Shown here: piece by piece, positions 1 through 10,180 of the stretch
How the letters are laid out: each line of letters begins with the position of its first letter
Position numbering within the stretch: the first letter of the stretch is position 1
Assembly: GCF_000283155.1 (NCBI RefSeq)
Contig: NW_004454177.1
Span: 20,800,304 to 20,864,303 of the forward strand
DNA length: 64,000 nt
Direction of reading: 5' to 3'
DNA from: Ceratotherium simum simum
Lineage: Eukaryota; Chordata; Mammalia; Perissodactyla; Rhinocerotidae
Made by a program: the position numbers and the translations under genes
Notes under the pieces: model-generated
Database searches by the model: none
Told to the model about the DNA's origin: nothing
The model's input: the letters and a program-made list of their open reading frames with translations, nothing else

Positions 1-72
1 TCAGGAAAAAAGAGGAGGATTGGCATCAGATGTTAGCTCAGGGCTGGTCTTCCTCACAAAAAAAAAAAAAAA
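1..72 (+). repeat. ERE SINE, 3' tail only (cut by window edge)
   Basis: The sequence has the 'gaggattggcatcagatgttagctcagggct' type ERE tail followed by 'cttcctcac' and an A-run, as in the complete copies elsewhere in the window. The head lies outside the window. It sits against L1 ORF2-like sequence, so it probably inserted into that L1. Confidence 0.8.
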
Positions 73-78
73 GAAAAG

Positions 79-150
79 ATAGTCATTAGGGAAACACAAA
101 TCAAAACCACAGTGAGACACCACTTCACACCCATTAGGATAGTTATTTAA
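79..150 (+). repeat. L1 ORF2 3' fragment
   Basis: The stretch resembles the conserved late-ORF2 L1 passage (cattaggga.aacacaaatcaaaaccaca.tgaga.accac). The younger L1 copy has the same passage near 50255-50300. It is short and degraded. Confidence 0.65.
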
Positions 151-2520
151 TCTTAGTAAAAAAAAAAAGTTATACTGAAAAGGAAAAGAAATCATATGCT
201 GCATGACTTGACTGTGGTAGTATTTTACATAGCTAAAATAATAAACACTGAATATTGATTTAATTTCATAATCATAAATATTGATTTAATTTCAGAATAT
301 CAATATTATGAAAATTACATTAGGACGATGAGGAATAGGAAGGTGTATGTGTGTGTGTGCTTATAGTGTGGTGGTGATGGTAGATATGGAAGATGAAAAT
401 AGAGCTGCAGCCCCATTTTCCATACTGGAAAGTCAAAAGTTAAAAATGAAAAATCAAGAATCAGCACTATAAGGATGTTATGTAAAGCTATGAAAGGAAA
501 AATAAAAAGAAATGGCTAAAATATTTGATGGAGTATTTTCCTTTGGAGCATGGAAAAAGTTGGGTTGCCAGGGCACTCTCTTTGCCCTAATAAGGTTGCA
601 AAACTATGATAAAATATTTAAAAGTTAAACTTTAAACAACAAACTTAGAAAAATATTTAAAATATATTTTAGGCCCCTCTAGATAAATGAGTACAAAACA
701 GAAAAATTCAGAAAAATACAAATCACGTATAAGCATGAGAAAATTGTTCAACCTCACTAATAATTTGAGAAATGAAAATGAGATAATGTTTTGTTTTTCT
801 ATATAAAAAGCAAAAATTAATTAAAATGAAAATACTCAATATTGGCCACAAAACAGTTAAAAAGTAAGTTTAGCAATGTACATTACGAGTGTTAAGAAAA
901 TTAATACCTTTTACTGCAATAATTCCACTTCTAAGAATATATCCTTTAAAAAGTCAGAAATGATATTCATCATAAGTATTATTTAGACTAGTAAAATATT
1001 CTAAATGATAAAACAATTAAATAAACTGTATTTCCTACAGTTATATGAGATGAACTTTTATGTGAGAGTTAAAACATTTCATTTTTTAAGAATTTTGAAT
1101 GATATAAGTAAAGGTTCTCAAGATCATGTTAGGAAATGTCCCAAAATACTGGATTGTAGGATCTCAGCTGACTTACAATTTTCTACATTTTCTAAAATTT
1201 TTCCAATGAATATATGTTATTTCAAAATTAGCCAAATCAAAAATTAAGATTCTTATTTTTTAAAAAGTGTTCTTATCTAAATTAGCATCTGGCTAATTGC
1301 CCTTGACTCAGCCTTTCCCAACTTACCACTAAGATATGCCACCAAAATCCTAAAAACTCACAACATGTGGCATCAACAAGAATCTGAGAGACAATTCTCC
1401 AATCATATAATACTTGATGTAATAATCAAGGAAACAATGAATTAAGGTAAGGTGCTCAAAGGAAATAGTCAGAAATATTTAGGAGAGCTGGTTCATCATA
1501 GACTTTAAATCTAGGGAAGACAGTGGGAGGGGAGGAAACATTTCAGATATATCCTAGGAGCAGAGGATGACAGCCTAAGATTAGATTATCATATCCTGCA
1601 AACATGTTGTTAATGGTTGATACAAAGGATGTGATGCAGTTTGGGATTAGGCCTGCTTTTCTCTTAAAGAGGATAATTGGTTCAAGTTCTGGTCCTAAAC
1701 ATTTAGATAGAGTGAAAGCCTTGGGTTACTAGTTTCCAACTCTTAAAAGCCCAATGGGAAAATAGTACTTTAATAATCAGAAGAGAAAATAATTTTATAT
1801 TCATATTTAAGAGTGAAGGTGATGTGGGGTTAGTTGGGAAGCTTAAAAGGAGTTATGGAGGTTTAAAATAGCTACTTGAAGAAACTAGATAGATCATAGA
1901 TACACATAGTATATACATACAGAGGTATATACAAGTTTTCAATTGAGCAAAGATCACTTATTGCCAAAATTACCTTTGCAAGTCCCTTTTGTATTCAGGA
2001 TCTGAGCTCTTAAAAACTCAAAGCCAAAGAATTCGCTTTTTGGTTTATTTTGGTTTGTTATCTGTGGCCTTCTTTTTCCAAAAGGAGTGGAAACCAAAAT
2101 CTGATTGGCGTACAGGGAATAAGTACGAGTTTTAAAAAAGGATTATTTCTCTCCCTTTGCTGGACACATACAGTTGACTTTGCTTAAATTAAGTATACTT
2201 CTCTATAGAAATATTGCTAATGGTCAAGATTATAGATATATAGTTGTGTAAATCCAAGAAGTTATGTGAGTTTTCTTTCAGCAGTCCGGATATAACTGCA
2301 GAAAAAGGCAGATACTTCACTTAAGGTTGAAAGATGGTTTGCAGGACAAGTACAGCCAAAGAAAAAGGAAGCAAGGAAATTGGGAGTTCTGGTAATAGAG
2401 CTGCTGAAGAAATCAACCAGGGCATCTCAAGTGACAACAGGAGGACCTAAAAGATTTAAGAAAAAAGCTATAGGTAAATTGACAATGTAGTAGAGATAAG
2501 AGAAACAGCCATAAGAATAA
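151..2520. other. PGR intron 6 (partial), mostly unassigned AT-rich DNA
   Basis: No exon is recognised between the window start and PGR exon 7. The DNA is AT-rich, with a short TG run near 342-360. At about 693-1000 there is weak resemblance to the L1 3' ORF2 region (phrases like 'aaaattgttcaacctcactaataatt' and 'aattccacttctaagaatatatcc'). The rest shows nothing I can name. Confidence 0.6.
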
Positions 2521-2533
2521 GAAGTTGTGCCTA

Positions 2534-2769
2534 CATGTGTTTGGTGATGGGTTGTAATTAGTATTTGGGTGGTGAACATGATGTAATCTATGCAGAAATA
2601 GAAGTATAATGATGTACACCTGAAATTTATACAATGTTATAAACCAATGTTACTGCAATAAACAAAAAATTTAAAACAAAAAGAAATGGATACATTTCTA
2701 GAAACATACAACCTAGCAAGTCTGAATCCTGAAAAAATAAAAATTCTGAGATCAATTAAAAAAAAAAAA
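2534..2769 (+). mobile_element. L1 3' end with extra L1 segment before the A-tail
   Basis: Positions 2534-2684 match the 3' terminus of the perissodactyl L1 seen again at 50880-51015 ('gtaattagtatttgggtggtg' type sequence, then AATAAA at 2657-2662). After that signal comes about 75 bp (2680-2757) resembling the middle of L1 ORF2, and only then a poly(A) run. A shared 12-bp TSD (aagttgtgccta) is present at 2522-2533 and 2770-2781, so the whole unit probably inserted as one event. Confidence 0.75.
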
Positions 2770-2854
2770 AAGTTGTGCCTAAGATCTGGATGTATGAATT
2801 AAAGATTTCAGAGGTAAATATCTAAATTACTAGTTAACATAACGGGGATAAGAG

Positions 2855-3250
2855 GCATTCCCATTAAAATCAGCAACAAAATAGGGATATTTGCTATCAC
2901 CATTATTATTTAATATTTTCTGGAAGTCCTGAACAATGCACTGAATCATGAAGCAAAAATGAGAGCTACAACTATTAGAAAGGGGAAAATGAAGATATTA
3001 TTTGAATATAGTATTGTTGTATACCAAGAAAACAAAATATAATTGATCAAAAAGTGTTAGAATTTTAAATAGAAATATAAATTAAATAAATATAGAGTAT
3101 AACCAAGTGGCTGGATATAAAAGAAATATTCAAATATCAATAGCTTTCTCCCATATCAGTAGGAAGGAGTTAGAAAATTCAATGAAGCAATGTTAAAATT
3201 ACAACAAAAAAGGTAAATTAACCAGGAATAATCTCAGTGAGAAATACTTG
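2855..3250 (+). repeat. Degraded L1 ORF2 (RT-region) fragment
   Basis: Phrases such as 'tatcaccattattatttaatattttctggaagtcct' and 'accaagtggctggatataaaa' correspond to the well-known L1 reverse-transcriptase stretch, at high divergence. It has many stops and no coding potential. Confidence 0.6.
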
Positions 3251-3672
3251 AGTTTTCTATGAAGACAAGACTTTACAGAGAGATCCAAGTATTTGTTAAA
3301 AAGAAAGAAAAAGAAGACTGAACATACATGCTGTTGTAAACTAAATCAAAGCAAGTATTTGAGACAGGATTCTACAATAATGTCAGGTGCTCTTTTGAGC
3401 AAATGCTAAGTTAAATGCATAATCCGTGGATATAGCTCTAAAATAGGTAAGCTGAAATGTGCTTTAACTTATCTGCTTGTTCTTATCATATTCTTCCAGA
3501 GAACTAGAAGTTTACAGGTCCTAAAACTAAATAACACTGACTCTTTTGTATTTAAAACGTTTGTATTTAGAGTTATATATCAAAAGAAATTATACAGCTC
3601 AGGAATTTGTATTATAAACTGCTAGTATCTTCTTTTTAAACATAAGTGCTACTTGTCACTATCTTCTTACAG

Positions 3673-3830
3673 TTCCTTTAGAAGGACTAAGGAGTCAAAA
3701 CCAGTTTGAAGAGATGAGATCAAGCTACATTAGAGAGCTCATCAAGGCGATTGGTTTGAGACAAAAAGGAGTTGTCTCTAGTTCACAGCGTTTCTACCAA
3801 CTTACAAAACTTCTGGATAACTTGCATGAT
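3673..3830 (+). CDS. PGR: PGR exon 7 (ligand-binding domain, helices 9-11 region)
   Basis: This exon of 158 nt encodes part of the ligand-binding domain of the progesterone receptor, a nuclear steroid receptor that binds progestins and activates transcription as a dimer. The translation reads [20 protein letters not shown], then [20 protein letters not shown] and [13 protein letters not shown] recognise this as the PGR region covering about residues 831-882 of a 933-residue protein. The exon starts after the acceptor 'ttcttacag' with two bases that complete a codon from the previous exon (outside the window). It ends in phase 0 at the donor GTAAGT (3831). It joins in frame to the exon at 7383, across an intron of 3552 bp. 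The [18 protein letters not shown] segment is the start of the long helix 10/11 used in dimerisation. Other steroid receptors are similar here, but the continuation into exon 8 fits PGR specifically. Confidence 0.97.
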
Positions 3831-3951
3831 GTAAGTACTTTGTTTTCTAGAATATCAGTGATTATTTTCTGAATTTCTATAACTTTTTAAATGTTAAATC
3901 TAAATTTTACTTCATATGGTTTCTTCAAATTCATATTTGTAGTTACATTTT

Positions 3952-4159
3952 TTTTTAAAGATTTTATTTATTTATTTTTTCCCCCCAAAGCCCCAGTAGA
4001 TAGTTGTATGTCATAGCTGCACATCCTTCTAGTTGCTGTATGTGGGACGCGGCCTCAGCATGGCCGGAGAAGCAGTGTGTCGGTGCGTGCCCGGGATCCG
4101 AACCCAGGCCACCAGCAGCAGAGCGCGTGCACTTAACCGCTAAGCCACGGGGCCGGCCC
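3952..4159 (-). mobile_element. ERE SINE, antisense, in PGR intron 7
   Basis: Read on the - strand it starts GGCCGGCCCCGTGGCTTAGC and continues with the ERE body. The poly(A) tail appears as the T-rich stretch at 3952-3980. The TSD is a perfect 14 bp (tgtagttacatttt) at 3938-3951 and 4160-4173. It lacks the usual 'gatgttagctcagggc' tail module, so it is a shorter subfamily or a truncated tail. Confidence 0.92.
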
Positions 4160-4439
4160 TGTAGTTACATTTTAAAACAGTACTTGCATCACACTGCTCA
4201 GAATTTCTATTGTGCTTTTTTCATTTTCAACGTAGGTCACCCAAATATCCTTTTACTAGTATTTGTATAATTTGAGGGTAATTTAATGGTTGCTAGGAAT
4301 TGTGATACATTTTCCTGAATATGTTCTAAAATATTTTTGCTTTAAGTTAGAAAAGATGTTATATATACAGGGAAAGCAAGGGTATGGATGTGGAAAATAA
4401 GACTCTCATACTATTTTGGATGGAATTATAAGTTAATAA

Positions 4440-5720
4440 CAATGCTAATAGATAATCTGGCAGTATATAGCAAAAGTTAAAATTTTTATCCTTTTCACAT
4501 TTCTACTTTTTAGGATTTATCTTAAATAAATAATTAGGCAAGTATTTAAGATATAAAAGCAAGGATGTTTACTGCAGCATTGCTTATACAAGAGAAAAAA
4601 CCCTAGAAATGCCCAACACCAGGACTGGATAAATCAAACAAGATGTATATGGTTAATCAAGACATATTGAATACAACTTTTATTGCTGCTATGTTCAGAA
4701 ACCACTCTAAAAATAAAGTTGAGGCATATAAAAGCTATCTATTCACCAGGTCAAATTTGAGACCTTACTCCTGAATATGAACAGACAGCCAAGGGTTATT
4801 AACCATTTAGGTAAAGCCTATGAAAAGAAAGGCAGAAAGCAACAAAATAAATGAAAAAAAAGTGACTCGAAGGGAAAAGCACTAGTGCAGAGAACAGAAG
4901 AAAGCCTCAAAAATATTAAGATATTCAGAGAAATAAGAATGATATTGTGTCCATGACACAAGAGTAGAAAACATTTAAAAAGGAACATTCAGCAAGAAAG
5001 TACTTTTGGCTAATTAAATATAGAAGAGCAGAAATTAAAACTTCAATAGAATGGCTGAAATATAAATCTCAGGAAAACCCATAAAAAATAACAAAAAAGA
5101 TAAAGAAATGAAAAATTAGAGAGAAGAGATAGCAAATTTAGGGGATTAATTAAGAGGGTTCCATTCTCCAATTAATAGGAATTTCCAGAAGAAATAGAGA
5201 AAATCAAGGAGGGGAAATGATGCAAGAAATCGTAAAAGAAAAGTTGCTGGAACTGAAGGATATGAGTTTTCTGACTGGAAGGGCCCAGTGTACAGGCACA
5301 GCACAATTGAACCAAGACACATTATTGTAAAATTTCACCATACCAGGAATAAAGAGAATATCCTAAAATATACCCGTGAGAAAAGAAACAAGTCAACATA
5401 CAAATTGTCAGGATTCAGAATGATGTTGGACTTCTCAACAGTAGTGCTGGAACCCAGAAAACAATGATGCAATGCCTTCAGAATTTTGAAGGAATGGAAA
5501 ATCTTCAGAGAATTTTATACCCAGCCAAACAATCAAACAAATATGATGGCATTATAAAAGTATTTTCAGACATGCAAGGTCTCATAGAGCTTACCTCAAA
5601 TACAACCTTTCTCAAGGACATCTACAGGATTTCTTACAACAAAACACTGGAGTAAGCCAAAGAAGTAGAAGATCCAACCCAGGAGAGATGCAGCGAGTTC
5701 TCCCAGCACATTAACTGTGC
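4440..5720 (+). repeat. Ancient L1-clade LINE sequence
   Basis: Several phrases match old L1 (L1M or HAL1-like) 3' sequence. Examples are 'gtttactgcagcattgcttat' near 4568, and 'ataaaagtattttcagacatgcaaggtctc' near 5555, followed by text about a C-terminal basic stretch. The copy is very diverged, with no long open frame and uncertain boundaries. It lies within PGR intron 7. Confidence 0.5.
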
Positions 5721-6234
5721 CAAGCAATCATTAGTCTAGATGAGAGCAGTAATGCAGAGGCTTTCAGGATACTAGTACTAGGAAAAATGATGGAACTATA
5801 TGAACATATTGAGGTGAGTTTTTACAGTTCTGTCAGAGAATCTGACTATTGCTTTGTGATGAACAGAGAGGAAACAAAGCAAACAAAAACACAAGGTGAT
5901 TAGCTGTAGTAAAATAAAAGTTAAGTCATATCAGAAAGGAAATGTAATCCAGCAGGAAACAATAAAAATCTTTATAATATAAATGCTGGATATTGTTTAG
6001 CCAAAATTTGAGATGTAACTGTGTAGAGAATGGGGAGAAGGGAATGTATATGTCGTTGAGGTGGGGGGTGTATAGTATAAGAGAGCAAAATCCTCATTTT
6101 CCATAATAGAAACTCAATCAATAATGTAAAATGTGGAAAACAAAATTTATTAGAAATACAGAGATAAATATTAAAAGACACAGGCTAAAGAAGTTGAAAG
6201 TTGTTGCATTTAGGGAGCTGGAATAAGGATAAGA

Positions 6235-6533
6235 AGGGGCCGGCCCCATGGCTTAGTGGTTAAGTGTGCGCACTGCTACTGGCGGCCCGGGTGCAGATCC
6301 CGGGTGCGCACCGATGCACCGCTTCTCCGGCCATGCTGAGGCCGCGTCCCACATACAGCAACTAGAAGGATGTGCAACTATGACATACAACTATCTACTG
6401 GGGCTTTGGGGGGGCGGGGGAAGGAGGAGGATTGGCAATAGATGTTAGCTCAGAGCCGGTCTTCCTCAGCAGAAAAGGAGGAGGATTAGCATGGATGTTA
6501 GCTCAGGGCTGATCTTCCTCACACACACAAAAA
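6235..6533 (+). mobile_element. ERE SINE, sense, in PGR intron 7
   Basis: The head (ggggccggccccatggctta, gtggttaag) carries the tRNA-like A and B box region and is followed by the ERE body. Two copies of the tail module (atgttagctcag...cttcctca) precede a CA/A-rich end. A 10-bp TSD (aaggataaga) occurs at 6225-6234 and 6534-6543. Confidence 0.93.
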
Positions 6534-6757
6534 AAGGATAAGACGACGTATATCAGGAAACTGCTGGGTTTTATTGTTACTGCTGTTGTTTTTGTGGCTG
6601 TAAGTCTTGCAGAACTACTTGAATTTTTAAATTATGTCCATGAATTACTTTGACAAAAATTAAAATTAGATTAAAATGAATTATGTTCGGTTGTTTGTAT
6701 GGAAATAGGAAGAGCCAACATATTGTTATGTGAAAAAGCCAGATTAACAAATAGACT

Positions 6758-7011
6758 GTATAGGGCCTGACCCAGTGGTGTAGTGGTTAAGTTCGCAGGC
6801 TCCACTTTGGCGGCCCGGGGTTCGCAGGTTAGGATCCTGGGCACGGACCTGTGCACCACTCATCAAGCCATGCTGTGGTGGCGTCCCATATATAAAAATA
6901 GAGGAAGATGGGCACAGATGTTAGCTCAGGGCCAATCTTCCTCAGCAAAAAGAGGAAGATTGGCAATGGATGTTAGCTCATGGACAATCTTCCTCACCAA
7001 AAAAAAAAAAC
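6758..7011 (+). mobile_element. ERE SINE, sense, in PGR intron 7
   Basis: A complete ERE: head 'gggcctgacccagtggtgta', body with 'gcggcccggggttcgcaggt', two tail modules and A(12). A perfect 10-bp TSD (caaatagact) occurs at 6748-6757 and 7012-7021. It ends about 370 bp before the splice acceptor of PGR exon 8. Confidence 0.94.
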
Positions 7012-7382
7012 CAAATAGACTTTTTATAATTGCATTTTTAGAAATATATGTGCATGTGTGCATATTGCGTATATACCTGGGTATGTCTGTATACATGTGT
7101 AGAAAGAAAAAAAAACTTGAAAGAAATACACAAAATGTTCACATTGGTTATCCTGTGGGACTATGAATTACTTCTATTTCTTTAAATCTTTCTGGACTAT
7201 CAGAATGTTTCATTGTGAGTATGTAATATTTTACATATTATTCTAGAGAGTTATTTTCATTTTGGGAAGAAGAAAACATCTTGACGAGTATTTATATTGT
7301 TAGAAAAATAAGTTGCCATGTTTCAATAGTATGTGAATTTATTATTTTTCTTACGTTTCTTATCCATTTGTTAAACCAACAG

Positions 7383-7538
7383 CTCGTCAAACAACTTCAT
7401 CTGTACTGCTTAAATACATTTATCCAGTCCCGGGCACTGAGTGTTGAATTTCCAGAAATGATGTCTGAAGTTATTGCTGCACAATTACCAAAAATCTTGG
7501 CAGGGATGGTGAAACCTCTTCTCTTTCATAAAAAGTGA
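7383..7538 (+). CDS. PGR: PGR terminal exon 8, coding part (C-terminus, AF-2 helix 12)
   Basis: These 51 codons plus TGA encode the C-terminus of the progesterone receptor: [20 protein letters not shown], then [20 protein letters not shown] and [12 protein letters not shown] recognise this as residues about 883-933. By known PGR numbering it includes the helix 11 ligand-contact residues Y890, C891 and T894, the helix 12/AF-2 coactivator surface around EMMSE (E911), and the PGR-specific C-terminal tail that packs over the ligand pocket. The acceptor is 'ttaaaccaacag', the phase is 0, and the sequence joins directly to ...LLDNLHD from the exon at 3830. An open frame continues upstream through the intron but is not coding. 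No change removes the stop or disrupts helix 12, so the receptor end looks functional. Confidence 0.98.
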
Positions 7539-8294
7539 ATGTCATTTTTATCTTTAAACAATTAAATTTTGTGCTATGTCTGTTTTTGTTTTGGTCAGGA
7601 TTATGAGGTCTCGAGTTTTTACAATGTTCTTCTCAAAGCCTTACATTTATAACATATACTGTGTAAATTTCAGAGAAAATTATGAGGTTTTAATTATTTT
7701 CCTTTATAAAGCATAATTAGAATTTTTAAAGTGTTATTGTCTGCCCCTATTTTCTTTAAGAGTTTACAAGATTGAAAAAGTACTAAACTTGATTGTTAAA
7801 GTAAACTTACTCTTATCCATATTATTTCCTACCATTTAGGTGAAATTTTTTAACTTTTGCATCTAACAAATCAACTTTAGGGGAAAAAAATCTTACATAT
7901 AAAAATAAAAAGCTATTATATATGTCCCCTGTAGGTAGCTCCCTTTGTCTCCTTGATTATATTTACAAAAATGAACCTTTAAAATGGTATGCAAAATTTT
8001 GTCTACATGAGTGTATATACATTTTTGTGAGGAGGAAATTCATTACCCTCATCAGATTTTCCAAAGAATTTTTAATGCAAAAAAATATAGAGAAAAAGAG
8101 TTAAAAATCCCTGAAATAGATTGATACTTCTCAAACTAGGAAAAATAGCTGATATGTTAAGACTGTTTCACAGATTGGAAATACAGATCTCTAAGGAAGT
8201 TACTAAGTAGAGCCATATCATTATGACAACAGTATTGTGGGTTTTGTAGTTTTTTACTAAGCTTTTTTTGGAACTGTCTTCTAATAAGGGTTAT

Positions 8295-8405
8295 GAATGG
8301 AATAGGAAGTCAGAAGAGTCTGTGACCTAACTCCACTCCTCACCATCTGGGGCATGTGGAAAGTCACTTAACCTTACTGATTCTCAGTCTCCTTACCTTT
8401 AACAC
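8295..8405 (+). repeat. MIR fragment
   Basis: Contains the MIR core phrase for 'cctaactc..., aagtcacttaacctta, ctcagtctccttacct'. It is short and diverged. Confidence 0.6.
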
Positions 8406-8477
8406 CGATGTAAGAATATCTTTCCTGAGAAATGTTGCTTTTAGTCAGAGCTTCTTATTCACTTCTCAAATCAGAGA

Positions 8478-8552
8478 AGAAAGGAAGGAAGGAAGGCAAG
8501 AAGGGAGGGAGGGAGGGAAGGGGGGGAGGGAGGGGGGAGAAAAAAGAAGAGA
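8478..8552 (+). repeat. Purine-rich microsatellite (GGAA/GGGA)n
   Basis: Runs of ggaa, ggga and gggg units with no pyrimidines over most of the stretch. It is in the probable PGR 3' UTR, on the sense strand. Confidence 0.85.
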
Positions 8553-9709
8553 AATATTCTCTTTCTTCACTCAGGGAGGCATAATGGTTGAATCACAGGT
8601 TGAAAATTTTTGAGTGCCTTAGATTCAATTTTACAAGAAATATTTCAGGAAATACTAGATACTGGTTTAAAATAATACAACCAATTATAATAAATAGAAA
8701 ACACATAATTCACATTCTTTTATGAACTGAAAATATTCCTTTAGAAGACAGACAAGAATTCTTTTCTGATATGAGTCACTGGAGATCCACTTTTTTAAAA
8801 AAAAAATATATATATATATAACAGGAAGAACCAAGTTCATACACTGGTAAAACTCAATCAAAACCAATCATTGTTTTCTTTTCTAGATAAAATAATTTAT
8901 ACCAATTTTAGGCGTATATATATAATTTTAACAGCTCAGAAAAACTAGTAGACCCAATTCTTTTTCTGAATTTCTTTAAAATTGGACATTATCTTACAAA
9001 TAAAACATACCATCTTATGCAAACTAATAGTTGTTAATGAGAAAATCAAAGTAACTTTGAAAACAATGTGGAAAACATTTACTGAAGTCTCTGATTTTTT
9101 AATGCATTTTTAATTACCTGTTCGCTTCAACTGATAAATACTTGGAGTTTACCAAAGGACAACAACATAGATTAATCTTAATGAATACTAATGTGACCCC
9201 TAAACCAAGATAAAGTGGTTTCATCTGATAAAAAAATTGGCATGATAACGTTACCATAACTGTTTCTTACTAATAACTTCTTTGATTTACAAATAGAATT
9301 AGCTATGGAGTATCTATAGTGAATTCTTGTAAGGCATTTGAAATAGGGATTAAAACAAGCTCCAACCAGGGCCCTTGGCTTGGGTTCATTAGATCTATGT
9401 GGCAAATATAATAGATAGTATGTGAATTTTATAATGCTTGATTATAACACTCAATAAGAGTTTAAGTATTCCAAATAGTCTTAACGTTAGTATAAAAATG
9501 GTCTCTTCCTTAGTATGTCTATCTACGTGTCTTTCTATATGAATACATATGTATTACAGTAGACAATTGACTGCTATTCCGTTCTTCAAAGTCTTTATAC
9601 ACACACAGACTCATTCTCTCTCTGCTCTCCAGGCCAGTTATCTTCCTAAAAAGGATCTTATTTTGCTATTTCTTTACCTTAAAATGTTCACTGACTTCGA
9701 GTCACCTAT

Positions 9710-9815
9710 TGCAATGATTCTCAACTATAGCTGCACATTAGAGTTTCCAAGGGAGCTTTGTAAAAATATCTTTGCCTGGGCTCCATCCTCAGAGATTATA
9801 TTTTAATTGGTCCAC
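9710..9815 (+). repeat. MER5-like hAT-Charlie relic
   Basis: The phrase 'gattctcaactatagctgcacattagagt' followed by 'ggagcttt.taaaaat' and 'cctgggctccatcc' follows the MER5A consensus as I remember it. The right inverted repeat is not preserved. Confidence 0.6.
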
Positions 9816-9889
9816 TCTTTTTCTTAATGTGGGCACATAGTAATTACTCTGAAATGGTGTTCAAGCATCATTTCCTATAACTTGACTCT

Positions 9890-10180
9890 CTTTATCCTCC
9901 ATTGTCATACATTCATCTTATGTTCCAGCCATGCAGATCTTTTTACCATCAATTTTCTGCCTGAATTTCCCCCCTTTGATACCAGTCCCACTGGTATCTC
10001 AACCTCAAGACTCAGCCAAACATCATTTCTGCAATGTCTTCCCTGAATCTTCCAGACAGGATTTGCTTCTCCTAAGGTTCACCAGGTATTTTGTGCACAT
10101 CTGAATTACAATGATGCATTATTCTACAATTCTGAGTCTACTACAAGTCTGGGAGCCACTTTGAAGTGGGCCAGTAGTAT
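9890..10180 (+). repeat. Possible L2 3' fragment
   Basis: Pyrimidine-rich text with 'aatgtcttccctgaatcttccaga' resembles the L2 3' region ('aggccttccctgacc'). A further L2-like tail ('gcctggtgaatagtaggcactcaaatatttgttgag') lies at 10700-10737. Assignment is by eye only. Confidence 0.45.

Noticed and set aside
6235..6533. Possible tRNA gene in the SINE head
   Set aside because: The A and B box-like sequence belongs to a tRNA-derived ERE; no full cloverleaf with an anticodon stem is preserved in these copies.
6783..7166. 127-codon open frame on the + strand before PGR exon 8
   Set aside because: It starts inside an ERE SINE and runs through its A-tail; it is a repeat artefact.
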